Below are positions 55,025 to 64,000 of a stretch of 64,000 nt of DNA, piece by piece. Each line of letters opens with the position of its first letter. The stretch's first letter is position 1. This DNA is from Pseudomonas poae. GTDB lineage: Bacteria > Pseudomonadota > Gammaproteobacteria > Pseudomonadales > Pseudomonadaceae. A program made the translations under genes and the position numbers. The notes under the pieces were generated by a model. It saw only the letters and a list, made by a program, of their open reading frames with translations, did not search any database and was not told where the DNA came from. The stretch is from assembly GCA_004000515.1 (NCBI GenBank), contig CP034537.1:3238001-3302000 (forward strand), written 5' to 3'.

Positions 55025-55726
55025 TTATGCCGGCTCCTCCTTGCCCAGCCACCGATAGACAAAACCACCCACCACCGCGCCCAGGATCGGCGCGAGCCAA
55101 AACATCCACAATTGCTGGATCGCCCAGCCGCCGACGATCAAGGCCGGGCCGGTACTGCGGGCCGGGTTGACCGAGGTGTTGGTGACGGGGATGGAGATCA
55201 AGTGGATCAACGTCAAGGCCAGGCCGATGGCGATGGGCGCGAAGCCCTTCGGGGCGCGATGGTCGGTGGCGCCGAGGATGATCAGCACGAACATCGCCGT
55301 CATCACCAACTCACACACAAACCCCGCAGCCATCGAATAACCGCCCGGCGAATGCTCGCCATAGCCGTTGGAGGCCAGGCCCGACGCCAGTTCAAACCCC
55401 GGCTTGCCGCTGGCAATGAAGTACAACAGCGCAGCGGCGATGGTGCCGCCGACGACCTGCGCCACGATATACGCCGGTAACTCCCTGGCCGGAAACCGCC
55501 CGCCCACTACCAGCCCCACCGACACTGCCGGGTTGAGGTGGCACCCGCTGATGTGCCCGATGGCAAACGCCATGGTCAGCACCGTAAGCCCGAATGCCAG
55601 GGCCACACCCAATAAGCCGATCCCGACTGCAGGGAACGCTGCGGCCAACACCGCACTCCCGCAGCCGCCCAACACCAGCCAAAACGTACCCAACCCCTCC
55701 GTGACTGAACGCTTGAACAAAGACAT
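55025..55726 (-). CDS. aqpZ: Aquaporin Z
   Basis: 233-residue water channel with six helices and two half-helices carrying NPA motifs: HLNPAVSVG (residues 62-70) and SVNPARSTG (near 186). The selectivity-filter residues fit a water channel: F in the N-terminal part ([17 protein letters not shown]), H in [13 protein letters not shown] and R following NPA. Length is close to E. coli AqpZ. Own transcription unit, downstream of a terminator that closes the ABC exporter gene. Confidence 0.94.
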   Translation of the reverse strand: MSLFKRSVTEGLGTFWLVLGGCGSAVLAAAFPAVGIGLLGVALAFGLTVLTMAFAIGHISGCHLNPAVSVGLVVGGRFPARELPAYIVAQVVGGTIAAALLYFIASGKPGFELASGLASNGYGEHSPGGYSMAAGFVCELVMTAMFVLIILGATDHRAPKGFAPIAIGLALTLIHLISIPVTNTSVNPARSTGPALIVGGWAIQQLWMFWLAPILGAVVGGFVYRWLGKEEPA

Positions 55727-55851
55727 GGAACACGTCCTTGATAGATCGCTCTACCGAAACAGTAAAACCGTGATGCTCCCTGCGATTACTACAGCGCCTA
55801 TCTGGGCACTGCTGTGAGTACAGCACGGTTATGGCACAAATCCAGTGCATG

Positions 55852-55889
55852 AAAAAACGCCAGGGCCCAATGAAATCGGGCGCCTGGCG
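55852..55889 (-). terminator. Rho-independent terminator after the ABC exporter gene
   Basis: On the minus strand CGCCAGG and CCTGGCG pair around an inner CCCGA/TGGG stem and a short loop, followed by TTTTTT. It begins 29 bases beyond the exporter stop and precedes aqpZ. Confidence 0.85.
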
Positions 55890-55918
55890 CTGATTAAATG
55901 TGTATGACCTGTCAATTA

Positions 55919-57751
55919 TCAGTCGATACCGACGAAGCCTCCGGTCTGGTGCTGCCACAGCCGCGCATACAGCCCGCCATGGGCCAGCAGCTCGGCATGG
56001 CTGCCACTTTCGGCGATCTTGCCTTTCTCCAGCACCACCAAGCGGTCCATCCGCGCGATGGTCGACAACCGGTGGGCAATGGCGATTACCGTCTTGCCTT
56101 GCATCAGGGTTTCCAGGCTTTCCTGGATCGCGGCTTCCACTTCCGAGTCCAGCGCGGAGGTGGCCTCGTCCATGATCAGGATTGGCGCATCCTTGAGCAG
56201 CACACGGGCGATGGCAATCCGTTGACGCTGCCCGCCGGAGAGTTTCACTCCGCGCTCACCGACGTGCGCATCCAGCCCTGTGCGACCTTCTGAGTCGGAC
56301 AGCAGTGGGATGAATTCATCGGCCCGCGCCTTGTGCACGGCAGCCCAGAGTTCTTCATCGGTGGCGTCCGGCTTGCCGTACAGCAGGTTGTCGCGGATCG
56401 AGCGGTGCAGCAGTGACGTGTCCTGCGTGATCATGCCGATCTGTTCGCGCAAGGACTCCTGGGCCACGTCGGCGATGTTCTGGCCGTCGATCAGGATGCG
56501 CCCGCCTTGCAGGTCGTACAAACGCAGCAGCAGATTGACCAGGGTCGATTTGCCCGCGCCGGACGGGCCGATCAGGCCGATCTTTTCGCCGGCCTTGATC
56601 TCAAGGTTCAGGCCGCCAATGATCCCGCTCTTCTTGCCGTAGTGGAAATCCACCTGTTCAAAGCGTACTTCGCCACGGGGCACGTTCAGGCGCGGGGCGT
56701 TCTCGCGGTCGATCACCGCCAGCGGCTGGGCGATGGTTTTCAAACCGTCCTGCACCATGCCGATGTTTTCGAAAATGCCGTTGACCACCCACATGATCCA
56801 GCCGGACATGTTGACGATACGGATCACCAGGCCGGTAGCCAGGGCGATGGCGCCGACGGAGATCAGCGACTGCGTCCACAACCACAACGCCAGGCCGGTG
56901 GTGGTGACGATCAACAGGCCGTTCATGCTGGTGATCACGATGTCCATGCTGGTGACGACACGGCTGGCCAACTGGGTTTTTTCGGTCTGCTCGATGATCG
57001 CTTCCTTGGCGTACTGCTGCTCATACTGGGTATGGGCGAACAGCTTCAAGGTGGTGATGTTGGTGTAGCCGTCGACGATGCGGCCCATCAACTTGGAACG
57101 CGCCTCGGAGGAGATCACCGAGCGTTCCTTCACCCGTGGCACGAAGTAGCGCAGTGCCAGGCTGTAGCAGATGATCCAGGTCACCAGCGGGATCATCAGG
57201 CGCCAGTCGGCCTCGGCAAACAGCACCAGGGAACTGATGGCGTAGATCGCCACGTGCCAGATCGCATCCACTGCCGCTACGGCGGAGTCGCGCAGGGAGT
57301 TGCCGGTTTGCATGATGCGCTGGGCGATACGCCCGGCGAAGTCGTTCTGGAAGAAATTCAGGCTCTGCTTGAGCACGTAGCTGTGGTTCTGCCAGCGGAT
57401 CAGGCTGGTCATGCCGGGGCTGATGGTCTGGTGCACCAGCAGGTCATGCAGGGTGCCGAAGATCGGGCGCAGCAACAGGGCGACCACGGCCATCCAGATC
57501 AGCTCGGTGCTGTGCAGTTGGAAGAAATTGGCCGGCGGGGTGCCCTGGGCCAGGTCGATGATGCGGCTCAGGTAGCTGAACAGCGCGACCTCGATCAGCG
57601 CACCGATCAGGCCCACCACCAGCAGCGCGGCAAAATGTGGCCATACCTGACGCAGGTAGTAGAGGTAGAAGGGCAGGACTTTATCGGGCGGGGCGGCGCT
57701 GGGTGCGTCGCGGAAAATATCGATCAGTTGTTCGAAACGACGATAGAGCAT
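55919..57751 (-). CDS. ABC transporter, fused permease and ATPase (exporter type)
   Basis: 610 residues, start MLYRRFEQLIDIF at 57751. Residues 35-340 are the six-helix ABC exporter membrane domain. The nucleotide-binding domain begins near 375. Walker A GPSGAGKST, signature LSGGQRQRIAIAR, Walker B ILIMDEATSALD and the H-loop IAIAHRLSTI are all present. A half-transporter acting as a homodimer, resembling lipid or multidrug exporters. The substrate is not evident and no accessory genes lie nearby. Confidence 0.9.
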   Translation of the reverse strand: MLYRRFEQLIDIFRDAPSAAPPDKVLPFYLYYLRQVWPHFAALLVVGLIGALIEVALFSYLSRIIDLAQGTPPANFFQLHSTELIWMAVVALLLRPIFGTLHDLLVHQTISPGMTSLIRWQNHSYVLKQSLNFFQNDFAGRIAQRIMQTGNSLRDSAVAAVDAIWHVAIYAISSLVLFAEADWRLMIPLVTWIICYSLALRYFVPRVKERSVISSEARSKLMGRIVDGYTNITTLKLFAHTQYEQQYAKEAIIEQTEKTQLASRVVTSMDIVITSMNGLLIVTTTGLALWLWTQSLISVGAIALATGLVIRIVNMSGWIMWVVNGIFENIGMVQDGLKTIAQPLAVIDRENAPRLNVPRGEVRFEQVDFHYGKKSGIIGGLNLEIKAGEKIGLIGPSGAGKSTLVNLLLRLYDLQGGRILIDGQNIADVAQESLREQIGMITQDTSLLHRSIRDNLLYGKPDATDEELWAAVHKARADEFIPLLSDSEGRTGLDAHVGERGVKLSGGQRQRIAIARVLLKDAPILIMDEATSALDSEVEAAIQESLETLMQGKTVIAIAHRLSTIARMDRLVVLEKGKIAESGSHAELLAHGGLYARLWQHQTGGFVGID

Positions 57752-57831
57752 TAGTATGACGCCCGCAGGGCGGGCTCTCCTTTCAAATGCGCGCGCGACC
57801 TTGTGGGCCACGCGCGGAGCTACCTGCTACC

Positions 57832-58395
57832 TCAGTCGATGCGCTTGGCCGACTTGATGTACACAGGATCGATTGGCACGTTCTGCATGCCCTGCTTGGT
57901 GGTGGTCTGGGAGTTGACGATGATATCGACCACATCCATGCCCTTGACCACTTTGGCGAATACCGCGTAACCGGCATCACGGCCCGGGTCGAGGAAGGCA
58001 TTGTCGGCGACGTTGATGAAGAATTGGCTGGTGGCCGAGTTCGGGTCGTTGGTGCGGGCCATGGACAGGGTCCCGCGTACGTTATGCAGGCCGTTGCTGG
58101 CTTCGTTCTTGATCGGTGCTTCGGTCGGCTTTTGCGACATCTGTGCGGTGAACCCACCGCCCTGGACCATGAAGCCCGGGATCACGCGGTGGAAGATCGT
58201 GTTGGTGTAGAAGCCCTTGTCGACATAGGCCAGGAAGTTCTTGGTGCTGATGGGCGCCTTGACCGGGTCCAGTTCGATCTCGATGTCACCGTTGGTGGTG
58301 GTGATCAGCACGTGGGGCGCCTTGGCAGGCTCGGCGGCCATCAGGTTGGCGGCGAACAGAACAGAACCGGCGAAGAAGGCGATTTTTTTCAGCAT
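57832..58395 (-). CDS. ppiA: Periplasmic peptidyl-prolyl cis-trans isomerase A
   Basis: 187-residue cyclophilin. Signal peptide [20 protein letters not shown], then the catalytic fold: [50 protein letters not shown]. The active-site Arg (FHR), Phe and Gln are conserved. It speeds proline isomerisation of exported proteins. Only three bases separate it from the upstream hydrolase, and with the LysR gene these may be one unit. Confidence 0.93.
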   Translation of the reverse strand: MLKKIAFFAGSVLFAANLMAAEPAKAPHVLITTTNGDIEIELDPVKAPISTKNFLAYVDKGFYTNTIFHRVIPGFMVQGGGFTAQMSQKPTEAPIKNEASNGLHNVRGTLSMARTNDPNSATSQFFINVADNAFLDPGRDAGYAVFAKVVKGMDVVDIIVNSQTTTKQGMQNVPIDPVYIKSAKRID

Positions 58396-58398
58396 GGG

Positions 58399-59202
58399 TC
58401 AGTGATCCTGGGTAGTGGTTTCGACTGTCTTTAGAAATTCGAGCAGGGTTGCGTTAAAGACTTCGGGTTGGTCCAAGGGCGTGGCGTGGCGCGAATCTTC
58501 AATCACCACCAGCCTCGCATCGGGCAGCAGTTTTACATAGTTTTCTTTTTGCGCCACGGGGGTGTAGTCGTGGTCGGCGCTGATGACCAGGGTTGGACAG
58601 GTAATCCTCGAAAGTCGTTCCTGCACGCCCCAGCCCACAATCGCATCGAAGCTGGCGAGATAAGCACGTTTGTCGTTTTTTGCCCAGCGTTCGGCCATCT
58701 TGCGGCGCAGGTCGGCCTGTTCGGGTTTCGGGAACAACCGGTCGCCCAGCGCCTTGCCAATAGTGCCAAGGCTAAGCACACGTGCCAGGCTCCAACGCTT
58801 GGCCCACTGCCAATAATCATCGGCACTGCGCACCTTGACCTCAGGCGCGCTGTTAACGATGCACAGGCTCTTGACCTGTGCGGGTTCATCCACCGCCAAC
58901 TGGAAGGCGATCATGCCGCCCATTGACAAGCCGACCACATGGGACGGCGGCAGGTGCAAGTGTTCGATCAGGGCAAGTAGGTCGAAGGTGAATCCCTGGA
59001 TGCTATAGCGCTCGCGCGGTTTGTCGGAGCGACCATGGCCGCGCACGTCTACCACGATCAGGCGGTAATGCCTGGCCAATACCGGGATTTGCAGCTCCCA
59101 ATCCTGGCTGCTGGAGCCCAAGCCGTGGATCAGGATCAGCGGCGTGCCGTGGCCATATTCCTCGTAGTGCAGGCTGCATCCTTCGTGGTCGAACCAGGCC
59201 AT
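58399..59202 (-). CDS. Alpha/beta hydrolase
   Basis: 267 residues with the full catalytic set: oxyanion HGLGSSSQDW, nucleophile elbow GLSMGG (S94-95 region), acid in VISADHDYTP and histidine in EDSRHATPLDQPE. Resembles lactonase/esterase-type hydrolases such as 3-oxoadipate enol-lactonase relatives, but no degradation pathway genes are near, so the substrate is open. It follows the LysR gene by 14 bases. Confidence 0.85.
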   Translation of the reverse strand: MAWFDHEGCSLHYEEYGHGTPLILIHGLGSSSQDWELQIPVLARHYRLIVVDVRGHGRSDKPRERYSIQGFTFDLLALIEHLHLPPSHVVGLSMGGMIAFQLAVDEPAQVKSLCIVNSAPEVKVRSADDYWQWAKRWSLARVLSLGTIGKALGDRLFPKPEQADLRRKMAERWAKNDKRAYLASFDAIVGWGVQERLSRITCPTLVISADHDYTPVAQKENYVKLLPDARLVVIEDSRHATPLDQPEVFNATLLEFLKTVETTTQDH

Positions 59203-59216
59203 GCGTGAACTCCGTT

Positions 59217-60139
59217 TCAGGCTTGCTGGGGGGCGGCGAAAGGCGCGTCCAACGGGGCGGTGTCAAGGTGCGCAGCAGCTCCACGAGGATCTGCGTTGCC
59301 GGCCCCAAAGGCTTGTCCTTGTTTGAATACAGAAAGAACGTAGGGTGGCGGCTGCCGCCCTGTTCCAAGGGTAGCTGCTTGAGTATGCCTTCGGCGAGTT
59401 CGCGTTCGATCATGTGCCGGGGCAACCACGCAAACCCCAGGCCGCTGCCCACAAAGGCGGCCGCGGTAGCCAGGCTGCCGACGGTCCAGCGTTGTTCGGC
59501 GCCGAGCCAGCCGACGTCGCGAGGCTGTTGGCGGCCAGAGTCACGGATCACCACCTGCATCTGGCTTTCCAGGTCCTGGAAGCTCAGCTCGCGGTGCATG
59601 CGATGCAGGGCATGTTCGGGATGCGCCACGGCGACAAATTCCACATCGCTCATTTCCGTGCCCAGGTAGCCGGGGATGCTGAAACCGCAAATGGCCAGGT
59701 CGGCCACGCCTTCTATCAACAACTCCTCAACCCCCGACAACACCTCTTCACGAAGGCGCACGCGGCAACCGCGGCTTTGCGGCATGAAGGCGGAGAGGGC
59801 GCGCACCAGGCGGGCATTCGGATAAGCCGCGTCGACCACCAGGCGCACTTCGGCTTCCCAGCCTTGTTCCATATGGTGAGCGAGGTCTTCCAGTTGGCTG
59901 GCGTTTTTCACCAGTTGCCGGGAGCGGCGCAACAATACTTCACCGGCGTCGGTGAGCACCGCCTTGCGCCCGTCGATACGCAGCAGTGGCACGCCAAGCT
60001 GGTCTTGCATGCGGGCCACGGTGTAGCTCACCGAGGACTGCGAACGGTGCAGCGCTTCAGCCGCCTGGGCGAAGCCGCCATGGTCGACCACGGCTTGCAA
60101 CGTACGCCATTGATCGAGGGTAACGCGGGGCGCTTTCAA
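59217..60139 (-). CDS. LysR family regulator (frame broken near the 3' end)
   Basis: 307 residues. Winged helix: LQAVVDHGGFAQAAEALHRS, SSVSYTVARMQDQLGVPLL. The effector domain begins near EVRLVVDAAYPNARLVR. The frame shifts at 59263 (minus strand CTTGACACC should be CTTGGACACC). With the base, LVELLRTL ends DTAPLDAPFAAPQQA at 59217. Without it the frame runs into the hydrolase gene. It lies divergent from a small secreted protein and azoR, likely targets. Confidence 0.86.
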
Positions 60140-60188
60140 GATGGGTTCCTCTTGTCCTAAGCTGACAGTCCTTATTGGAGACTGCCGA

Positions 60189-60503
60189 ATGAGAAAATTC
60201 TGTTGTGTGTTGCTGGCGCTGCTGCCGATGAGCGCGTTTGCCTACCCCATCGACGTCACCAAAAAGATCGACGGCGTAAGCATTGATTACACCCCCTCCG
60301 ACGTGGACGGCGATATCAGTTCGATCCAACTCAATAACTACGGCACCAACGACGCGGTGTGTTCGGTAACCTTCACCAACGGCCCGGAATCGCCGCGCCG
60401 TCGTACGGTCACGGTGCCGGCGGGCAAAAGCACCAACACCACGGTCAAGTTCAACCGGGCCATCATCAAGATGCGGATTGCCCTGGCCTGCACGCCGAAA
60501 TAA
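60189..60503 (+). CDS. Small secreted protein, unknown function
   Basis: 104 residues, ATG 60189 after ATTGGAGACTGCCGA. A clear Sec signal peptide (CCVLLALLPMSAFA-YPIDV) suggests a periplasmic product of about 85 residues. Two cysteines (DAVCSVTF, ALACTPK) could form a disulfide, and the strand-rich mature part looks like a small beta sandwich. It starts 49 bases from the divergent LysR gene. Some databases carry misleading kinase names for such proteins; no kinase motif is present. Confidence 0.78.
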   Translation: MRKFCCVLLALLPMSAFAYPIDVTKKIDGVSIDYTPSDVDGDISSIQLNNYGTNDAVCSVTFTNGPESPRRRTVTVPAGKSTNTTVKFNRAIIKMRIALACTPK

Positions 60504-60643
60504 CCAGCAGCGGAGCATGGCTCCGCTTATAAACAAATTTATAGATGGGTTATAGCAGTTTTTTGCGCTTTTTTTATCGAATGAGCCCTGGTTAATCTTA
60601 TCTCCATCGTCTTACAGCAATTACAGATGGAGCCTACGAAGCC

Positions 60644-61243
60644 ATGTCCAACGTTCTGATCATCGAAAGCAGTGCTCGCCAGCAGGATTCGATCTCCCGC
60701 CAACTGACCCAGCAGTTCATCAGCCAATGGCAGGCCGCCCATCCGGCGGATCAGATCACCGTGCGTGACGTAGCCCTTAACCCGGTGCCGCACCTGGACG
60801 CCAACCTGCTCGGCGGCTGGATGAAACCTGCGGATCAGCGCAACGCAAGCGAACAGGCGTCACTGGCTCGCTCCAACGAATTGACCGACGAATTGCTGGC
60901 TGCCGACGTGCTGGTGATGGTTGCGCCGATGTACAACTTCGCCATCCCCAGCACCCTTAAAGCCTGGCTGGACCACGTGTTGCGTGCGGGTGTGACCTTC
61001 AAGTACACCGCCACCGGCCCTCAAGGTCTGCTGACCGGCAAGCGTGCCATCGTGCTCACCGCTCGCGGCGGTATCCACACCGGTGCGAGCTCCGATCACC
61101 AGGAACCGTACTTGCGTCAGGTCATGGGCTTTATCGGCATTCACGATGTCACCTTCATTCACGCCGAGGGTGTGAACCTGAGCGGCGACTTCCAGGAAAA
61201 AGGCATCAACCACGCCAAGGCGCTGCTCGCACAAGTCGCGTGA
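60644..61243 (+). CDS. azoR: FMN-dependent NADH-azoreductase
   Basis: 199-residue flavodoxin-like quinone/azo reductase. Phosphate-binding loop ESSARQQDSISRQL (residues 8-21), flavin contacts PMYNFAIPSTLKAWLDHVLR (94-113) and TARGGIHTG (about 142-150). Acts in the cytoplasm on quinones, azo dyes or nitro compounds with NADH. ATG 60644 lies after a weak GGAGCCTACGAAGCC. Likely controlled by the nearby LysR protein. Confidence 0.92.
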   Translation: MSNVLIIESSARQQDSISRQLTQQFISQWQAAHPADQITVRDVALNPVPHLDANLLGGWMKPADQRNASEQASLARSNELTDELLAADVLVMVAPMYNFAIPSTLKAWLDHVLRAGVTFKYTATGPQGLLTGKRAIVLTARGGIHTGASSDHQEPYLRQVMGFIGIHDVTFIHAEGVNLSGDFQEKGINHAKALLAQVA

Positions 61244-61351
61244 TGATCCTTTAATCGTCAGATAATCCCGCGATGTTTATATCGCTTCACGCAAACCCTT
61301 CAAGTACGCGTAACGAACCTCCCTTTGCACTTCTGCTCCTGAGTGCTCCAG

Positions 61352-61384
61352 CCCGACTGCCGCTATAGCGAGGTCGGGTTTTTT
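61352..61384 (+). terminator. Rho-independent terminator after azoR
   Basis: CCCGAC (61352-61357) pairs with GTCGGG (61373-61378), with an inner CGCTATAGCG self-complement, followed by TTTTTT. It lies about 110 bases after azoR and 63 bases before the next gene. Confidence 0.82.
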
Positions 61385-61446
61385 GCCCCGAGTTTCGTGA
61401 AACGCCGAAAACCTTTAATGTCCCGCCCATTCGAAACGAGGCGCGC

Positions 61447-62313
61447 ATGGGCTATCTACTGGTTGTCACCCTGATTCAGGCATTTTCCTTCAGCTTGATC
61501 GGCGAATACCTCGCCGGTCACGTCGACAGCTACTTCGCGGTGCTGGTGCGCGTATTGCTGGCCGGGCTGGTATTTATCCCATTGACCCGCTGGCGCTCGG
61601 TGGAACCGGCGTTCATGCGCGGCATGCTAGTGATCGGCGCGTTGCAGTTTGGCGTGACCTACGTGTGCCTGTACCTGAGCTTTCGCGTGCTGACGGTGCC
61701 GGAGGTGTTGCTGTTCACCATCCTCACGCCGCTGCATGTGACCTTGATCGAAGACGCCCTTAATCGGCGCTTCAACCCTTGGGCATTGGTGGCGGCACTG
61801 GTGGCCGTGGCCGGCGCGGCGGTGATTCGCTTCGACCAGATCACCCCGCACTTCCTCGGTGGCTTCCTGCTGCTGCAGCTGGCCAACTTCACCTACGCCG
61901 CTGGGCAAGTGATGTACAAGCACCTGGTGAAACGCTACCCAAGCGACCTGCCGCATTACCGGCGCTTTGGCTTCTTCTACGTGGGTGCGCTGCTGGTGGT
62001 GTTGCCGGCGTTCCTGATGTTCGGCAAGGCCAACTACCTGCCCGATGCACCGCTGCAATGGGGCGTGTTGGTGTTCCTTGGGTTGGTCAGCACGGCGCTG
62101 GGCATGTACTGGTGGAACAAAGGCGCCTGCCTGGTGCAGGGCGGAACGTTGGCGGTGATGAACAACCTGCACGTGCCGGTGGGGTTGTTGCTGAACTTGC
62201 TGATCTGGAACCAGCATGAGCCGCTGGGCCGCCTGGCGTTGGGTGGGTTGGTGATCTTGGGTGCGGTGTGGATCAGTCGGTTGGGGGTACGCAAGGAGCC
62301 GATTCTTCGCTGA
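61447..62313 (+). CDS. EamA family carboxylate/amino acid/amine exporter
   Basis: 288-residue ten-helix DMT protein (LVVTLIQAFSFSLIGEYLAG first, NKGACLVQGGTLAVMNNLHV in the second half), similar to transporters annotated for carboxylates, amino acids and amines. ATG 61447 follows ACGAGGCGCGC. Monocistronic, with a small REP after its stop. Confidence 0.87.
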   Translation: MGYLLVVTLIQAFSFSLIGEYLAGHVDSYFAVLVRVLLAGLVFIPLTRWRSVEPAFMRGMLVIGALQFGVTYVCLYLSFRVLTVPEVLLFTILTPLHVTLIEDALNRRFNPWALVAALVAVAGAAVIRFDQITPHFLGGFLLLQLANFTYAAGQVMYKHLVKRYPSDLPHYRRFGFFYVGALLVVLPAFLMFGKANYLPDAPLQWGVLVFLGLVSTALGMYWWNKGACLVQGGTLAVMNNLHVPVGLLLNLLIWNQHEPLGRLALGGLVILGAVWISRLGVRKEPILR

Positions 62314-62316
62314 ACC

Positions 62317-62345
62317 CTGTGGGGCGGGCTTGCCCGCTCCCACAG
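62317..62345. repeat. Short REP hairpin
   Basis: CTGTGGGGCGGGC and GCCCGCTCCCACAG are complementary apart from one bulged base, between the convergent EamA and MscS-type genes. It may act as a shared terminator. Confidence 0.85.
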
Positions 62346-62354
62346 TAGGTGGCG

Positions 62355-63653
62355 TCAGGCCGACTTGTTTTCCAGCGTCGGCAAGTGACTGGCACCTAAT
62401 AACGCAGGCAACACCCCAGCGCGCAAATCATTGCCACTCGGCTGCTGATACAAGCTCAAACCGAACTCTGGCAGCACCGCCAGCAGATAATCAAAAATAT
62501 CCCCCTGGATGCGCTCGTAATCGGCCCACGCCGTAGTGCGGGTAAAGCAGTAGATCTCCAGCGGCACGCCTTGGGCGGTGGTCTGCATCTGGCGCACCAT
62601 GCAGGTCATGTTCGGTTGGATGTCCGGATGGCTTTTCAGATAGGCCAGCGCATAAGCGCGGAAGGTACCCAGGTTGGTCATGCGACGACGGTTGGCCGAC
62701 AGTTGCGCGCTGTGGCCCTGGGCTTCGTTCCAGGCCTTGAGCTCGGCCTGCTTGCGCCCGATGTAGTCGGTGAGCAGGTGCACCTGGGTCATGCGCACTT
62801 CTTCGTCGTCGCGCAGGAACCGTACGCCGCTGGCGTCGATAAACAGGCTGCGTTTGATGCGCCGCCCGCCGGAGGCCTGCATGCCGCGGTTGTTCTTGAA
62901 CGATTCGGACATCAGGCGCCAGGTGGGGATGGAGACGATGGTCTTGTCGAAGTTCTGCACCTTGACCGTGTGCAGGGTGATATCCACCACGTCGCCATCC
63001 GCGCCAACCTGGGGCATTTCGATCCAGTCGCCAACCCGCAGCATGTCGTTGCTGGTCAGTTGCACACTGGCGACGAAGGACAGCAGGGTGTCCTTGTACA
63101 CCAACAAGATCACCGCCGACATGGCGCCCAGACCCGACAGCAGCAACAGCGGCGAACGGTCGATCAGCGTGGCCACGATGATGATCGCGCCAAACACGTA
63201 GAGGACCATTTTCGCCAACTGCACGTAGCCCTTGATCGAGCGGGTGCGGGCGTGTTCGGTGCGCGCGTAGATGTCCAGCAGGGCGCTGAGCAGGGCGCTC
63301 ATGGCCAGCATCAGGAACAGGATAGTGATCGCCAGGGCCACGTTGCCGATGAACAGGATCGCGGTCTTGCTCAGGTCCGGTACCAGGTACAGGCCGAACT
63401 GGATCACCAGAGAGGGCGTCATCTGGGCCAGGCGGTGGAAGACTTTGTTGTGCCGCAGGTCGTTGAGCCAGTGCAGGGCCGGTTGCCTGCCAAGCAATTT
63501 GATGGCGTGAAGGGTGACGTAGCGCGCCACTCGTCCGAGCAGCAGGGCCACTACCAGTAACACCAGCAAGCCGAGGCTGGCATGCAGCAGTGGGTGTTCG
63601 TCGAGGGCGCCCCAGAGGTCTTGGGCGTTGAGCCAGAGCTGTTTGATATCCAT
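62355..63653 (-). CDS. MscS-type mechanosensitive channel (YbdG-like)
   Basis: 432 residues, start MDIKQLWLNAQDLWGAL at 63653. Five N-terminal helices come before the pore region SGLGAMSAVILLVYKDTLLS (near 190), then the MscS beta domain with LRVGDWIEMPQVGADGDVVD and the conserved FDKTIVSIPTWRLMSESFKN. A YbdG/Ynai-like cytoplasmic domain follows, with GGRRIKRSLFIDASGV. It protects against osmotic downshock. Confidence 0.9.
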   Translation of the reverse strand: MDIKQLWLNAQDLWGALDEHPLLHASLGLLVLLVVALLLGRVARYVTLHAIKLLGRQPALHWLNDLRHNKVFHRLAQMTPSLVIQFGLYLVPDLSKTAILFIGNVALAITILFLMLAMSALLSALLDIYARTEHARTRSIKGYVQLAKMVLYVFGAIIIVATLIDRSPLLLLSGLGAMSAVILLVYKDTLLSFVASVQLTSNDMLRVGDWIEMPQVGADGDVVDITLHTVKVQNFDKTIVSIPTWRLMSESFKNNRGMQASGGRRIKRSLFIDASGVRFLRDDEEVRMTQVHLLTDYIGRKQAELKAWNEAQGHSAQLSANRRRMTNLGTFRAYALAYLKSHPDIQPNMTCMVRQMQTTAQGVPLEIYCFTRTTAWADYERIQGDIFDYLLAVLPEFGLSLYQQPSGNDLRAGVLPALLGASHLPTLENKSA

Positions 63654-63847
63654 GGGTGAAACCGATTCTTCTGTGGGACAAGACGGGGCGATTAGAGCAT
63701 TTAAGTGCAACAAAGTTGTCCTTACAGACAAATGCCCTGACAAAAAAAGCAGCTGATTAGCACCGTTCGCGTAAAGAAACTCGGTTTGGACGCCCGAAAC
63801 CGGTAACCTATGCCGCTGATATTTTGTATTTCTTCGAGGTAGCACCC

Positions 63848-64000
63848 GTGTTTTCCCAATTCGCCCTGCACGAACGCCTGCTCAAAGCCGTGGCCGAGCT
63901 TAAATTTGTCGAGCCTACGCCTGTGCAAGCAGCGGCCATCCCGCTCGCGCTCGAAGGGCGTGACCTGCGGGTGACGGCTCAAACCGGTAGCGGCAAAACT
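63848..64000 (+). CDS. DEAD-box RNA helicase, N-terminal part
   Basis: First 51 residues, running off the right edge. I start at GTG 63848, preceded by CGAGGTAGCACCC. It shows the Q motif (FVEPTPVQAAAIPLAL) and Walker A TAQTGSGKT, both diagnostic of DEAD-box helicases. Which paralogue it is cannot be settled from this fragment. Confidence 0.9.
   Translation, partial: MFSQFALHERLLKAVAELKFVEPTPVQAAAIPLALEGRDLRVTAQTGSGKT

Noticed and set aside
60509..60527. Hairpin AGCGGAG/CTCCGCT after the small secreted protein gene
   Set aside because: Stem is short and no T-run follows; too weak to call a terminator.

Overview
The window reads as a stretch of conserved chromosome from a Pseudomonas of the P. 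fluorescens group. Evidence: GC-rich codon use; the arrangements smc-zipA-ligA, dnaX-ybaB near recR, and anr-hemN-ccoSIHG with two adjacent cbb3 oxidase operons followed by aer; and dozens of REP-type palindromes (cores like GTGGGAGCGGGCTTGCTCGC) typical of that group. I see no prophage, insertion sequence, CRISPR array, tRNA or biosynthetic cluster.

Layout. 1-8.6 kb: the 5' end of xdhA, a divergent GntR regulator, then smc, zipA and ligA. 8.6-14.2 kb: a zinc metallopeptidase-like protein, the 4.5S SRP RNA, two lipoproteins, a LysR regulator divergent from an EamA transporter, and a solute-binding-like protein. 14.4-20.2 kb: dnaX, ybaB, an oxidoreductase, recR and an acyl-CoA dehydrogenase. 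20.2-38.9 kb is a low-oxygen block: apt, the oxygen sensor anr, hemN, a TauE-like protein, ccoS, ccoI, ccoH, ccoG, ccoNOQP-1, ccoNOQP-2, a small hydrolase and the aerotaxis receptor aer. ANR-box-like sites lie in front of hemN, ccoG, ccoN2 and, weakly, ccoN1, and a sigma-28-like promoter lies in front of aer. 38.9-49.7 kb: a CPBP protease, two DMT exporters facing each other, a chemoreceptor, aceK and hrpA. 49.9-53.6 kb: a KAS III enzyme, an ECF sigma factor, its zinc-finger anti-sigma and a porin. 53.9-64 kb: a GNAT/FemAB-like protein, aqpZ, an ABC exporter, a periplasmic cyclophilin, a hydrolase, LysR/azoR, an EamA exporter, an MscS-type channel and the start of a DEAD-box helicase.

The strongest structural signal is technical. 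I count 23 reading-frame breaks in 20 otherwise intact genes, many of them essential (smc, ligA). Nearly all are one base lost or gained in a short homopolymer, and restoring that base gives a plausible full-length product, matching the usual family size wherever I know it. I read these as base-calling/assembly errors, not pseudogenes. The affected genes are annotated here as whole CDS spanning the break, with the position stated.

I do not find a clearly undescribed system. The least explained items are: the FlxA-like protein plus a tiny ORF wedged between anr and hemN; the KAS III - ECF sigma - anti-sigma set with its own palindrome; an inverted-repeat cluster between xdhA and the GntR gene; and an ANR box lying inside the coding start of the hydrolase next to ccoN2.
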